DNA from: Aureispira sp. CCB-QB1
GTDB taxonomy: Bacteria > Bacteroidota > Bacteroidia > Chitinophagales > Saprospiraceae
Assembly (NCBI RefSeq): GCF_000724545.1
Contig: NZ_JHBV01000014.1
Span: forward strand, 233,561-297,560
Direction of reading: 5' to 3'
Length of the DNA: 64,000 nt
Shown: positions 41,235 to 50,184 of the stretch, one piece after another
How positions within the stretch are numbered: position 1 is the first letter of the stretch
How the letters are laid out: the number at the start of each line of letters is the position of its first letter
Position numbers and translations under genes: made by a program
The notes under the pieces: model-generated
What the model saw: only the letters and a program-made list of their open reading frames with translations
What the model was told of the DNA's origin: nothing
Databases searched by the model: none

Positions 41235-42410
41235 ATGAATAAAATACAATCCCTACTGGTTACTTTAGTGCCAATTTCACTTTTATTGATTGGTACGACA
41301 ACTTATGCTCAGGTGTTACAAAATATGGTTAAAAACCCAAGCTTTGAACAGTATCGAAAGGTGCCGACAGATTTGGGAGAATGGGGAATGGTGGATTATT
41401 GGTCTTCGCCAACTGAAGCAAGTCCAGACTATTTTCACAAAAGGGCAGCAGGGAAAAATGTAGATGTGCCTTATAACAAAATGGGGCGTTGTATGGCTCG
41501 ATCAGGTTATGCATATACTGGAATTTATGCTTATGCTAGCCGATATCTAAAACGCAACTTTAGAGAATATGTACAACTAGAACTCAAGCAACCTTTGTTG
41601 GCAGGAAATACGTACTGCGTAAAAGCACATGTATTTTTGGCGCAATCTTCTAACAGGGCGGTAGGTGCTTTGGGTATGACGGCTTCTAAAATTAGAATCA
41701 ATCAAAAAGATGAGTTACCAATTGTTACTAAAAATATGACTTATATGTTGCAAGAAGATCGCTCGCCATTAGATGAACGCGCTTGGGTAGAGATAACTTG
41801 TCAATATAAGGCACAAGGAGGAGAGCGTTATTTGGTATTGGGTAATTTTGATGATGATAAAAAAACAAAAGTTACAGGTGCCATAGAAAACGATACGTTC
41901 AAAAATCCTCATGTTGACTTTGCTTACTACTACATTGATGATGTTTGTGTTACCAATTCAAGTACCAACTTTAGTTGCGATTGTGGTTCTTTCGACTTGA
42001 TTCGAACAAGGGGAGAAGAACGCATTGTTTTGGATGTAAAAGTACAGCAAAAACAGTATTATTTAGGGCAAGTAGTTATCATGCAAAATCTAGATTTTGA
42101 AAGAGGAAAAATTACAATGTTGTCAGGTTCGCAAGGGGCTTTAGATGATTTGGTTGGTACGTTGCGCTTAAATCCTAATTACCATGTAGAAATATCTGGT
42201 CATACAGATGATAAAGGAGATCCTCAAAAAAATCAAATTTTATCCAAAAAACGGGCAGAGGTCGTTTATAATTATTTATTGTCCTCTGGAATCAGAAAAG
42301 AACGACTGACGTACAGAGGCTATGGTCAATCTCGTCCTATTGCCTTGAATAAAACAATAGAAGGTCGCCAAAAAAATGAACGCATTCAATTTAGGATTAC
42401 AAAAAAATAG
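41235..42410 (+). CDS. OmpA-family outer membrane protein
   Basis: From ATG 41235 the protein is 391 residues and starts with a clean signal peptide (IQSLLVTLVPISLLLIGTTT, then YAQ). The mature N-terminal domain (about residues 30-240) is a galactose-binding-like beta fold (NMVKNPSFEQYRKVPTDLGE; FAYYYIDDVCVTN), usually involved in binding carbohydrate or other partners. The C-terminal 110 residues are an OmpA domain: DFERGKITMLSGSQGALDDL, VEISGHTDDKGDPQKNQILS and RLTYRGYGQSRPI, which binds peptidoglycan. The open frame extends upstream to TTG 41166, but only ATG 41235 puts the signal peptide at the N-terminus. Confidence 0.83.
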   Translation: MNKIQSLLVTLVPISLLLIGTTTYAQVLQNMVKNPSFEQYRKVPTDLGEWGMVDYWSSPTEASPDYFHKRAAGKNVDVPYNKMGRCMARSGYAYTGIYAYASRYLKRNFREYVQLELKQPLLAGNTYCVKAHVFLAQSSNRAVGALGMTASKIRINQKDELPIVTKNMTYMLQEDRSPLDERAWVEITCQYKAQGGERYLVLGNFDDDKKTKVTGAIENDTFKNPHVDFAYYYIDDVCVTNSSTNFSCDCGSFDLIRTRGEERIVLDVKVQQKQYYLGQVVIMQNLDFERGKITMLSGSQGALDDLVGTLRLNPNYHVEISGHTDDKGDPQKNQILSKKRAEVVYNYLLSSGIRKERLTYRGYGQSRPIALNKTIEGRQKNERIQFRITKK

Positions 42411-42678
42411 CGTACATTTGTTTGGTAAACTCAAGTGACGCATCATCGATTGTTGCATGAAATTGCCTGTTTTTTCACGAAGTAATGTACAAGGAAGCGG
42501 GAATAAAGCAATGAGTCATCACTTTCATTCTAAGGACAATTCATTGATAGTTCCATCTTGTAACTAACTTTTACGCTGCAATAGTCAACGATTGCTTTAG
42601 TTTTAAGTTAGATATGATAACAATTGATTTAAAAGCGAAATTTTGATCTTTATAATTGTAGAAAGAGACTAATTAAAT

Positions 42679-43047
42679 ATGAAAAAGACGGTTGATAAAA
42701 ATGTACTTAATTCTATTAAGGAAATTATTAAAGGATTAGTTACAGCTTATAAAACAAATAAGGAAGTAACCCCAGAAATGATTGAGCAAATGAAGGCTAT
42801 GAGAGAGTTGTTTAAGGAATTGGAGCAACCTACAATTGTTAAATCAATTCGTTTGGCTTACGAGCACATTGGGAATCATGGTAGCTTAGACAACTTACCT
42901 TATTGGGAAGAAGAAGAAATTGAATTGGACGAGGAAAATTCTAGTTTTGAGTATTATTTGGGCTTGTTGACCAACCCAACCAACAAATACAATAGAGAAG
43001 AAATTAAGGAACTAAATGTTCTATTAAAAGAAATTGCAGAAGCTTAG
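42679..43047 (+). CDS. Small acidic protein of unknown function
   Basis: This 122-residue helical protein is basic at the start and acidic later (YWEEEEIELDEENSS). It has no signal peptide. It is a single gene ahead of a strong terminator. I recognise no family. A weak promoter-like TATAATTG lies about 25 bp upstream. Confidence 0.6.
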   Translation: MKKTVDKNVLNSIKEIIKGLVTAYKTNKEVTPEMIEQMKAMRELFKELEQPTIVKSIRLAYEHIGNHGSLDNLPYWEEEEIELDEENSSFEYYLGLLTNPTNKYNREEIKELNVLLKEIAEA

Positions 43048-43065
43048 GCTATTGGCAAAAAGATA

Positions 43066-43106
43066 AAAAAAGTGCTGTTGAATATTAATTTCAACAGCAC
43101 TTTTTT
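43066..43106. terminator. Bidirectional intrinsic terminator
   Basis: AAAAAAGTGCTGTTGAA (43066-43082) pairs perfectly over 17 bp with TTCAACAGCACTTTTTT (43090-43106), with a 7-nt loop. It ends both the small protein gene (43047) and the convergent thioredoxin gene (43121). Confidence 0.92.
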
Positions 43107-43120
43107 GCTTTTAGAGAGGA

Positions 43121-44320
43121 TTAAACTATTTTTTCTTTATTAGAAGAATGTTTGTCTTTGATTCTTCTGCCCTTTTTAGCATTGTCTAAGTCTTCATCTA
43201 TGATGGTTACGTTGCCAGAAGTACTATTGCCAATGTTCTTTTTGTTAGAAATGGCAAATTGCTCCATGATGCGTTTTAAGTTAGATGGATTGATATAACC
43301 AGTATGTTTACCGATTACTTTGCCATCGTGTACAAAAACTAAAGCAGGCACTTCATTTACACCGAAATTTTTGTGCAAGATGTGGGTGTGGTCCACTTCT
43401 ATTTTTTCAAATTTGATTTTGTGATAAGCATTGGAAAGTTTATCAACAACAGAAGTCGTTTGTTTACAAATACCACAAGATGGTTTGACAAAATAAAATA
43501 GGAGATGTTCGCCTAAATTATAAAGTTCTTTTTGGTTGACAGATTTGAGTTCAGAGATAGATTTTACGGTGCTACTATCAGAAAAATTAGCACCTGTTAA
43601 CAGAATACCTATTTTTTGTTGCACAGAAGAAATACTCAAGTACCCTTCATGTTTAGAAACTACTTTTTTGCCTCTTTTGAATAGAATCGTTGGGAAATTT
43701 TCAATTCCGAGTTGATGCGTAATTTTAGCTTCATCTTTGACCAAATGCAATTCTATGTCCAACAAGCCTTCGAATTCTTCTTGTGCCCGCTCAATATTTT
43801 TGCGCATATTTCTACAGCGAGAACTTTTGGAACCATAAAAAACAATAGAATAACCATCGTCGTTTAATGTTTTGGGAGCAGCAATAAGCTTTTTTGCTTG
43901 ATCATAAATATGAGCCATCAAGATATTGGTACTATTATCTTGAGAAGAATCAGAAAATTTGCCATACCAAGTCGAAACTAACTTTTTTAGTTGAATTGCT
44001 AGAAGAGTTGTTTCTTTAGAAACAGGGGCTTTGCTATCAAAAGAAGTTTGTATATCTCCAAAACAAGACGCAAAAGCAACAGAGCCTTTGGCTAACGCAA
44101 TGATTTTTTCTTGCAAATCGCCAGCGTCCAAATCTTCGCCCACGTCACTAGCTTGCTTTTCAATAAGTTGTCCAGTTTTTGTTTGCAGTTGCTGCATTTC
44201 TTTGTACTGCTTTCTTAATTTACTGCTGTGTTTTTCCAGATTATTGCGAAGATAATCTTCAATCCAGCTACTGGATAATTTATAAAGCTGCAATACGTCT
44301 TTGTATTCCTCTAAAGTCAT
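43121..44320 (-). CDS. Tandem thioredoxin-domain protein with N-terminal coiled coil
   Basis: The 399-residue protein lacks a signal peptide. Residues about 1-75 are helical and coiled-coil-like. Two thioredoxin folds follow. The first (about 150-245) has YSIVFYGSKSSRCRNMRK, a monothiol site reading SSRC where C-x-x-C is expected. The second (about 265-355) has LLFYFVKPSCGICKQTTSVV, an active CGIC motif, with the cis-proline in VNEVPALVFVHDG. Both end with the typical final strands (KHEGYLSIS, KHTGYINPS). A redox function in the cytoplasm is likely, with one active and one degenerate site. Confidence 0.8.
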   Translation of the reverse strand: MTLEEYKDVLQLYKLSSSWIEDYLRNNLEKHSSKLRKQYKEMQQLQTKTGQLIEKQASDVGEDLDAGDLQEKIIALAKGSVAFASCFGDIQTSFDSKAPVSKETTLLAIQLKKLVSTWYGKFSDSSQDNSTNILMAHIYDQAKKLIAAPKTLNDDGYSIVFYGSKSSRCRNMRKNIERAQEEFEGLLDIELHLVKDEAKITHQLGIENFPTILFKRGKKVVSKHEGYLSISSVQQKIGILLTGANFSDSSTVKSISELKSVNQKELYNLGEHLLFYFVKPSCGICKQTTSVVDKLSNAYHKIKFEKIEVDHTHILHKNFGVNEVPALVFVHDGKVIGKHTGYINPSNLKRIMEQFAISNKKNIGNSTSGNVTIIDEDLDNAKKGRRIKDKHSSNKEKIV

Positions 44321-44556
44321 AATTTATTTGATAATAGGATTCTTCTTGAGAAAAAATAATATAATTTCAAGCGCTAAACTTACAAAAAAAAAATGACTAT
44401 AACAAGTGATTTTTTATTCCTAAGTAAGGGTTTAAAGAATTGTTCAATCTTTTTCGCACTAAAAAGAACTATGTTTGTTTGCTGTTTTTCATTTTGTGCC
44501 CTGTTGTTTTTATGCTTATTTGACAATGGTAAGGTTAAAAAATAGCAGCATAAAAA

Positions 44557-44584
44557 AAGCTACTTGATATTTTTCAAGTAGCTT
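44557..44584 (-). terminator. Intrinsic terminator of the iron-sulfur protein gene
   Basis: AAGCTACTTGA (44557-44567) pairs perfectly with TCAAGTAGCTT (44574-44584). On the minus strand it is followed by a run of Ts (complement of AAAAAAA), 23 bp after the stop of the gene ending at 44607. Confidence 0.88.
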
Positions 44585-44606
44585 GACAGTATTATTTTGA
44601 GGGATT

Positions 44607-45953
44607 TTAGGAGGCATTTGCCTCTTCAATCCATTTATCTCTATCATCGGGAGAAAAAGCCCAAGGAGCACCATTGTTTTCAATGGCATTGAACATATTG
44701 TTCCATTCTTCAGGAGAATCCGATTGCTCTAGGATTTGGTTTCTACGCATATCCATAATAATGTCCACTGGACTAATCATAATTGGACAAGCTTCCATGC
44801 AAGCATTACAAGTCGTACAAGCTCGTAGTTCTTCTGTTGAAATATAATCAAATAGATTTTTCTTATCGTCATAATTTTCAGCTGTCAGAACACTTGTAGA
44901 CTCTTTTTTATCATCAGCTATCAACTCAGTTTTGTTCGCCGCAATGTTTTTCCCAATCTCTTCGGCACGATCTCGTACGTCCATCATGATTTTTCGTGGC
45001 GATAGTTTTTTGCCAGTTAAATTAGCAGGACAAACAGAGGTACATCGACCACATTCTGTACAAGTATATGCCGCTAAAATATCTGTCCATTGCAAATCAA
45101 AAACATCCGCTACACCAAATTTTGGCATTGGTGCATCTGGATCTGGCTCGTCAAAAGCAGCATTGGGATCAAACATAGAAGCAACCTCTGCTTGAATGTC
45201 TGGCATGTTTTTCATTTCTCCCTTTGGGGTCAAACGAGCATAATAGGTGTTGGGAAAAGCCAACATAATGTGCAAGTGCTTGGAATAGGGTAGGTAGTTC
45301 AAGAAAGCAAATACAACCAAAATATGTCCCCACCAACCAACACGCTCTGCTATGTGTAGGCTCTGTGGAGAAATGGTGTCCCCCCAGAGTGGTGCCAATT
45401 GACCACTTATTAAGAAATTTAAATCAGGATGAGCTTGCATATCGGCACTGTTCATTATAAAAATGAACAAAACCAATAAAAATTCGCCGTACAAAATTAA
45501 ATTACCGTCCAATTTGGGCCAACCTTCCATTTCTGGTTTGACAAAACGGGGTAGTTTTAATAAATTTCTACGAGCCAAAAATACAAACGTAGCAACCAAC
45601 GCTCCTAAAGATAGAATTTCAATGAAGCTAATCAAAATGGTATAAATAATGCCTAAGTAGTGGCTGAAAAATCGGTGTGATCCTGTAAGACCATCCACAA
45701 AAATTTCAATCAACTCAACTTGGGTAAATAGGAAAGCAACATAAATGAACAAATGCATAACGGCAGCCAAAGGACGTTTAAACATCTTTTTTTGACCTAA
45801 AGCAATCATTAAAACGTTTTTGATGCGCTGCGAACGATCGCCTTCAATTTTATCTTTTTGCCCCAACATGATGTTGTCATACACAAATTTGTATTTCCTA
45901 AAGGCAAGCCCAAAAGTTATCAGTAAAATAACTGCAAATATGGCCTGTTGCAT
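44607..45953 (-). CDS. Membrane iron-sulfur (heterodisulfide reductase-type) protein
   Basis: This 448-residue protein has a membrane part (about residues 1-225) with several transmembrane helices and histidines (AAVMHLFIYVAFLFTQVELI), then a cytoplasmic di-cluster ferredoxin domain with CTECGRCTSVCPANL and CTTCNACMEACPI, each able to hold a 4Fe-4S cluster. This is the plan of NarI-like/HdrD-type electron transfer proteins common in Bacteroidota. In many genomes of this phylum a second gene for the cysteine-rich (CCG) subunit follows; here a terminator follows instead, so the partner may be elsewhere or absent. Confidence 0.85.
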   Translation of the reverse strand: MQQAIFAVILLITFGLAFRKYKFVYDNIMLGQKDKIEGDRSQRIKNVLMIALGQKKMFKRPLAAVMHLFIYVAFLFTQVELIEIFVDGLTGSHRFFSHYLGIIYTILISFIEILSLGALVATFVFLARRNLLKLPRFVKPEMEGWPKLDGNLILYGEFLLVLFIFIMNSADMQAHPDLNFLISGQLAPLWGDTISPQSLHIAERVGWWGHILVVFAFLNYLPYSKHLHIMLAFPNTYYARLTPKGEMKNMPDIQAEVASMFDPNAAFDEPDPDAPMPKFGVADVFDLQWTDILAAYTCTECGRCTSVCPANLTGKKLSPRKIMMDVRDRAEEIGKNIAANKTELIADDKKESTSVLTAENYDDKKNLFDYISTEELRACTTCNACMEACPIMISPVDIIMDMRRNQILEQSDSPEEWNNMFNAIENNGAPWAFSPDDRDKWIEEANAS

Positions 45954-46435
45954 ATTCTAATTTATTTTTGTAAGTTTATTAGTAACAAAGCAATAGAGTA
46001 AATCGCTCCATAAATTGTTACCTTAATATTGATTGATGATTGATTGGTGTTTAACACACTTTTGTAAACAAGTGGCTAAATCAGCCCAAAAGTTATAAAA
46101 AATGTTAAAAATGCCCAACTTAATTGGAATTTAAATGTCAATATAAAAAGGTTCTAAATTATTTATTCTTAAATTAAGTTGCTGTGAGCAAGTAACAAGG
46201 AGTATCGTGTAAGCTTCTCAATTGCTATCTACTGACATACCCAAAACTTGTAAAATAAGAGTCGTGGTTTTATTTAAATATTCCAGATTATAGTACCCAA
46301 TCTTCCCAAAAAATCTGTACTGTAACAACATATAAATAAATTGACCTTAGAATTTAATTACCCCAAAAAGTTAGCTGAGAACCAGTTCAAATTTTATAAA
46401 TAACAACTTCTGAACGAAATGTAATACAAATCTAT
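45954..46435. other. Intergenic region, one weak inverted repeat
   Basis: A roughly 480-bp AT-rich divergent gap. CAACTTAATT (46116-46125) is repeated inverted as AATTAAGTTG (46172-46181). No coding sequence or RNA gene is seen. It must hold promoters for both flanking genes. Confidence 0.45.
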
Positions 46436-48703
46436 ATGAAATATTGGATACTTTTACTCTCTTTTTGGGCGCTCCAAGTAAGGGCACAGCAACCTTCTAA
46501 ACTAAGTACAGATTTATACTTAAAACTAAAAAACACGGCTTTAGTTGACTATTCAAAACAACTTTTGTCCCTTTTGGTAAAGGGAAATTTGAATACGATC
46601 CAGCAAATTGTAACGACTGATGGTGGAACGTATAAATATGGGGTAAAAAATATTGCCTCTGTTTATATTTCCTTGGCAACCGTTGAAAAGTTATTGGGAC
46701 ATTCTGATATACAGCGAATTGAATATAGGGTTGCCAAGGGGAGGCATTTAGCTTATTCGGAAGATACGATTATGTTGACGAATAATAACGTTTGGGATGC
46801 GCATGCTGGAGGTGGTTTGCTACCACATGGGTTTCAAGGAGAAGGAGTTTTGTTGGGAGTGATTGACGATGGGTTTGAGTGGCAACATCCTGATTTTTGT
46901 TATCCAGATTCTACAACTAGAATTCTATATTTGTGGGATCAAATTTCTAATAATACCACTTATCATGAAGCGTATTATGGCTATGGAGCGTCTTGGAAAA
47001 AAACAGATATTGACAACCATCAGTGTACGCATCAACCCGACCAACATGGTTCTCATGTGATGGGAACGGCTGCTGGCAATGCGCGTGCTTCTGGAAAATA
47101 TTTGGGGATTGCACCCAAGGCGAATTTAGCCTGTGTTAGTGTTGCTAGAGATGCCACCTTCTTGAGTAGTTTTGTGGATGGCATACATTATTTATTTGGC
47201 AAGGCAGACAGTTTGGGGCAGGCTTGTGCTATTAATTCAAGTGTTGGGAGTTATTCTAGTGGCCACGATGGGAAGGATTTGTACAGTCAGTTGATTGATA
47301 ATATGCTGGAAGAAAAAAATGGTCGTGCCTTGATACAAGCGGGGGGCAATGCTAGAGCATTTCCAATTCACCTAGGAGTAGCTTTAAATAATAGTAGCTC
47401 CAAGACGCAATTCAAATACCACAATGCTCGACGAAAAGTACATTTTGATTTATATGCTGATACTGCTACATTTTCAGAAATAGATTTTTCTTTTCAATTA
47501 ATCAATCCACAAAATCAACAAACAATTGCACAAACAAGTACTTATAATGTATTGGAGGATTTTTCATTTACAGGTTCTGTTGCGACACTTTCTCAAGTCT
47601 TATTTTTAGATGCAAATGGCAATCCTGTCACCTTAGAAATTTTAATCGACCAATATGAAGATGCTTATGAGGTGCGTGTCAATTTACATTCTTCTTCTAA
47701 TTTGGGGCGTTGGCAATTGACGACTACAGGGACAGGAAAATATGATGTGTGGAGTCACGAGACGCTATTGGAGTCATCGGATATGATTAGTGATGTTCCC
47801 GTGTCTGACTATACTAGTCCTGACAATATACAAAGTATTGTTGGTTATTGGACCTGTTCAGAAAAAGTGATCACCGTAAGTTCGTATCAAAATAGAACAA
47901 GTGCTGTTTCTTGGTTTGGCGATACATTGCAGGTCGGCACTCCTGGTTACCCTCAATTTGGAATCTCTGGATTTTCGAGTTTAGGACCCACACGTACTGG
48001 GCTGCAAAAACCAAATATAACAGCGCCAGGGGGGCAGGTGATGTCTGCGTCAACATTAGGGGCTTTAAATTATTATAAAACGATTAATAATAACCGTTTG
48101 GATGCAGACGGTTGGCATATTTTTAATAGAGGAACATCAATGGCTGCTCCGATGGTTGCAGGAGCTGTAGCGCTGTATTTTCAATGCAAACCTTATGCGA
48201 ATTATGCCGATGTTCTACAAGCATTAGAAAGTAGCGCAAAGGTAGATTCTTTTGTATTGGTAGAGGTATTGGCTTTGCCCAATATTCATTGGGGGTATGG
48301 CAAGCTGGATGTATACCAATTATTAGAACGGTGTTTGGTTTATGGTTGTATGGATACCTTGGCTTTAAATTATAATCCATTGGCAACCTATCAAGACAGC
48401 TCCGCTTGTTTTTATGTGCCAACAGGTATAAAATCGTTGGAAGACGACGCCTATCTTCGTTGTCAACCCAATCCATTTAGTATACAAACAGCCATTCACT
48501 ATAAGTTGCCAGCTATGCGTGATTATACAGGTAGTTTGTCAGTTTATAATAATCTAGGTCAACTTGTCTTACAGAAAGAGTTGAATGCACAACAAGGTGT
48601 TTGGATGATGTCATCGGAAAACTTAGCGATGGGGTCTTATTGGCTTGTATTAGAGTGCAATGGCGAAAAATATGCTTACCAACAGTTAATTATTCAGCCT
48701 TAG
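46436..48703 (+). CDS. Secreted subtilisin-family (S8) protease with T9SS C-terminal domain
   Basis: The 755-residue protein starts with a signal peptide (YWILLLSFWALQVRAQ). The S8 catalytic triad is clear: D in LGVIDDGFEWQHPDF, H in DQHGSHVMGTAAGN and S in RGTSMAAPMVAGAVALYF, with the oxyanion asparagine near LIQAGGNARAF. After the catalytic core comes a calcium-binding-like motif (GCMDTLALNYNPLATYQDSS), then a type IX secretion sorting domain: RCQPNPFSIQTAIHYKLPAM, VYNNLGQLVLQKEL, SYWLVLECNGEKYAYQ and the end QQLIIQP. It would be exported through T9SS and attached to or released from the surface. Confidence 0.9.
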   Translation: MKYWILLLSFWALQVRAQQPSKLSTDLYLKLKNTALVDYSKQLLSLLVKGNLNTIQQIVTTDGGTYKYGVKNIASVYISLATVEKLLGHSDIQRIEYRVAKGRHLAYSEDTIMLTNNNVWDAHAGGGLLPHGFQGEGVLLGVIDDGFEWQHPDFCYPDSTTRILYLWDQISNNTTYHEAYYGYGASWKKTDIDNHQCTHQPDQHGSHVMGTAAGNARASGKYLGIAPKANLACVSVARDATFLSSFVDGIHYLFGKADSLGQACAINSSVGSYSSGHDGKDLYSQLIDNMLEEKNGRALIQAGGNARAFPIHLGVALNNSSSKTQFKYHNARRKVHFDLYADTATFSEIDFSFQLINPQNQQTIAQTSTYNVLEDFSFTGSVATLSQVLFLDANGNPVTLEILIDQYEDAYEVRVNLHSSSNLGRWQLTTTGTGKYDVWSHETLLESSDMISDVPVSDYTSPDNIQSIVGYWTCSEKVITVSSYQNRTSAVSWFGDTLQVGTPGYPQFGISGFSSLGPTRTGLQKPNITAPGGQVMSASTLGALNYYKTINNNRLDADGWHIFNRGTSMAAPMVAGAVALYFQCKPYANYADVLQALESSAKVDSFVLVEVLALPNIHWGYGKLDVYQLLERCLVYGCMDTLALNYNPLATYQDSSACFYVPTGIKSLEDDAYLRCQPNPFSIQTAIHYKLPAMRDYTGSLSVYNNLGQLVLQKELNAQQGVWMMSSENLAMGSYWLVLECNGEKYAYQQLIIQP

Positions 48704-48942
48704 AGAATATTTTAATCTAAATTATGTACCTATTTATCGACTTTATTCGTACAGTAACTAATTAATGTCTAGTTTAATATAATATTATAAAAGAATCCCA
48801 TCTACCATTTGCCTCTTAAGGTAGAGCATTTAACCTTGTTGTTAATAATGGTTATACGACTTTATGTTGAGTAAAGGGTTGTTACTACACCAAACAATAT
48901 AATTAACGAATTCCTATTTGTTTAACCTAAAAAAGAAACACT

Positions 48943-49551
48943 ATGAAAGCAATGTTTCACTTGATTCTAATTTCATTATTTTTAGTTGGTACTACTTCTA
49001 TCTCAAAAGCACAAATTAGCAATAAACCTAATTTAGATTTTAAAGTAGAATTGAATAATTTAAACCAACAATTAGAAGTTGTCTGGGCTACTTGCCTAGA
49101 AAATAGCGTGGTAAAATTATTAGACAACAACCTAAACCCTATAAAAACACAAACACTTTGTAAAGAAACACAAGGAATCATTGATATTTCTGATTTGCAG
49201 AGTGACTTGTATTATGTACAAGTGGAACATTATACTGGGATAGGAATTCAGCCTGTTGTAAAAGCAGCCAAAGAAACGAACTTGTCAACTAATAATGCCA
49301 AAACTCTAAAAGCAGACTTGGTATTTGATGTATATCCTAACCCTAGTCAAGATGAAATTACCATCCAGAGCAAAGATTTTGCTTCGAACAGTGTGGTGAC
49401 TATTCTTGATTTGCAAGGGCATCAAGTACAATCTAGAACCTTGAACAATGCTAGCTCGGTTATTGATATTTCCAATTTACCTCAAGGAGTTTATTTTATT
49501 CGTATTGAAGACGAATATAGAATTGGAGTGCAGCAATTGGTTAAAAAGTAG
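48943..49551 (+). CDS. Small secreted protein made of two T9SS-type modules
   Basis: The 202-residue protein has a signal peptide (FHLILISLFLVGTTSISKAQ) and then two similar beta-sandwich modules. Module one (about 34-108) has VVKLLDNNLNPIKTQTL, GIIDISDLQSDLYYVQVE, and ends GIGIQPVVK. Module two (about 125-202) has VFDVYPNPSQDEITIQ, VVTILDLQGHQVQSRTL, SVIDISNLPQGVYFIRIED and ends RIGVQQLVKK, a typical T9SS C-terminal domain. The first module lacks the YPNPS start. There is no separate cargo. Unknown role, possibly a T9SS adaptor or a degenerate duplicate. Confidence 0.75.
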   Translation: MKAMFHLILISLFLVGTTSISKAQISNKPNLDFKVELNNLNQQLEVVWATCLENSVVKLLDNNLNPIKTQTLCKETQGIIDISDLQSDLYYVQVEHYTGIGIQPVVKAAKETNLSTNNAKTLKADLVFDVYPNPSQDEITIQSKDFASNSVVTILDLQGHQVQSRTLNNASSVIDISNLPQGVYFIRIEDEYRIGVQQLVKK

Positions 49552-49612
49552 GTTTAGTTGAGGTGGCATAATTTGTTATGGTTATGTTGCCTATTTTATT
49601 TGCACGAGAAGT

Positions 49613-49942
49613 CTAATGCACATTAGTTTTAGAAACCAAATTCATAATTAATACCCCTGCGATAATTAAACTCATCCCTATAATTGCAGCAGTATCCAAT
49701 TTTTCTTTATAAAAAATAAAACCGAAGAGTGCAACAAGAACAATGCCCAATCCAGACCAAGTGGCATAGACAGTTCCTAAGGTTAACTTTCGAAGTGATA
49801 AGGTCATGAAATACATGGAACCTATATAGCCTAAAATAACCCCCAAAGTGGGGAGCCATTCTTTGAATTCATTACTCGCTTTAAGACAAGAGGTGCCGAC
49901 TACTTCACATACAATAGCTAGGGCTAAATAAACATAGGTCAT
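49613..49942 (-). CDS. Small multidrug resistance (SMR/EmrE-type) transporter
   Basis: The 109-residue protein has four membrane segments, as in EmrE and SugE-type SMR proteins. The first helix carries the conserved glutamate (AIVCEVVGTSCLKASNEF, E13 in position) that binds protons and drug cations. Other family motifs are YFMTLSLRKLTLGTVYATWS and GIVLVALFGFIFYKE, then IIGMSLIIAGVLIMN. It exports cationic compounds in exchange for protons. Single gene; the structured repeat lies upstream of its start. Confidence 0.88.
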   Translation of the reverse strand: MTYVYLALAIVCEVVGTSCLKASNEFKEWLPTLGVILGYIGSMYFMTLSLRKLTLGTVYATWSGLGIVLVALFGFIFYKEKLDTAAIIGMSLIIAGVLIMNLVSKTNVH

Positions 49943-49978
49943 AAATTATTGAAATATTTTTAAGTATTAATAATTCAA

Positions 49979-50118
49979 TAGTTCGTGGGAAAATCGCATC
50001 AGTTTGATTATCAATAGAGTATGCTTTTGTTGCTTGGTTTCTTAAAGAATTGATAATCAGGCTGATGCAAAGATGCTTTTTTAGTTTTTTACAAAAAAGC
50101 TAAAAAGTCCACGAACTA
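49979..50118. repeat. Host structured repeat with long nested hairpin
   Basis: Outer arms TAGTTCGTGG (49979-49988) and CCACGAACTA (50109-50118) enclose a second pair, GCATCAGTTTGATTATCAA (49996-50014) with TTGATAATCAGGCTGATGC (50050-50068), all 19 positions pairing in RNA if two U-G pairs are allowed. An AT-rich hairpin (GCTTTTTTAG/CTAAAAAG region) follows. Part of the same family as elements A and B. Confidence 0.7.
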
Positions 50119-50184
50119 CTAAATAATTGTGTACTTGTTGTGTTTATAAGAATATTATTGCTCGATTTTTTTCCGAACAAATAC

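Noticed and set aside
46116..46181. CAACTTAATT inverted repeat as an operator
   Set aside because: It is short, AT-rich and has a 46-bp gap, so chance is likely in this composition.
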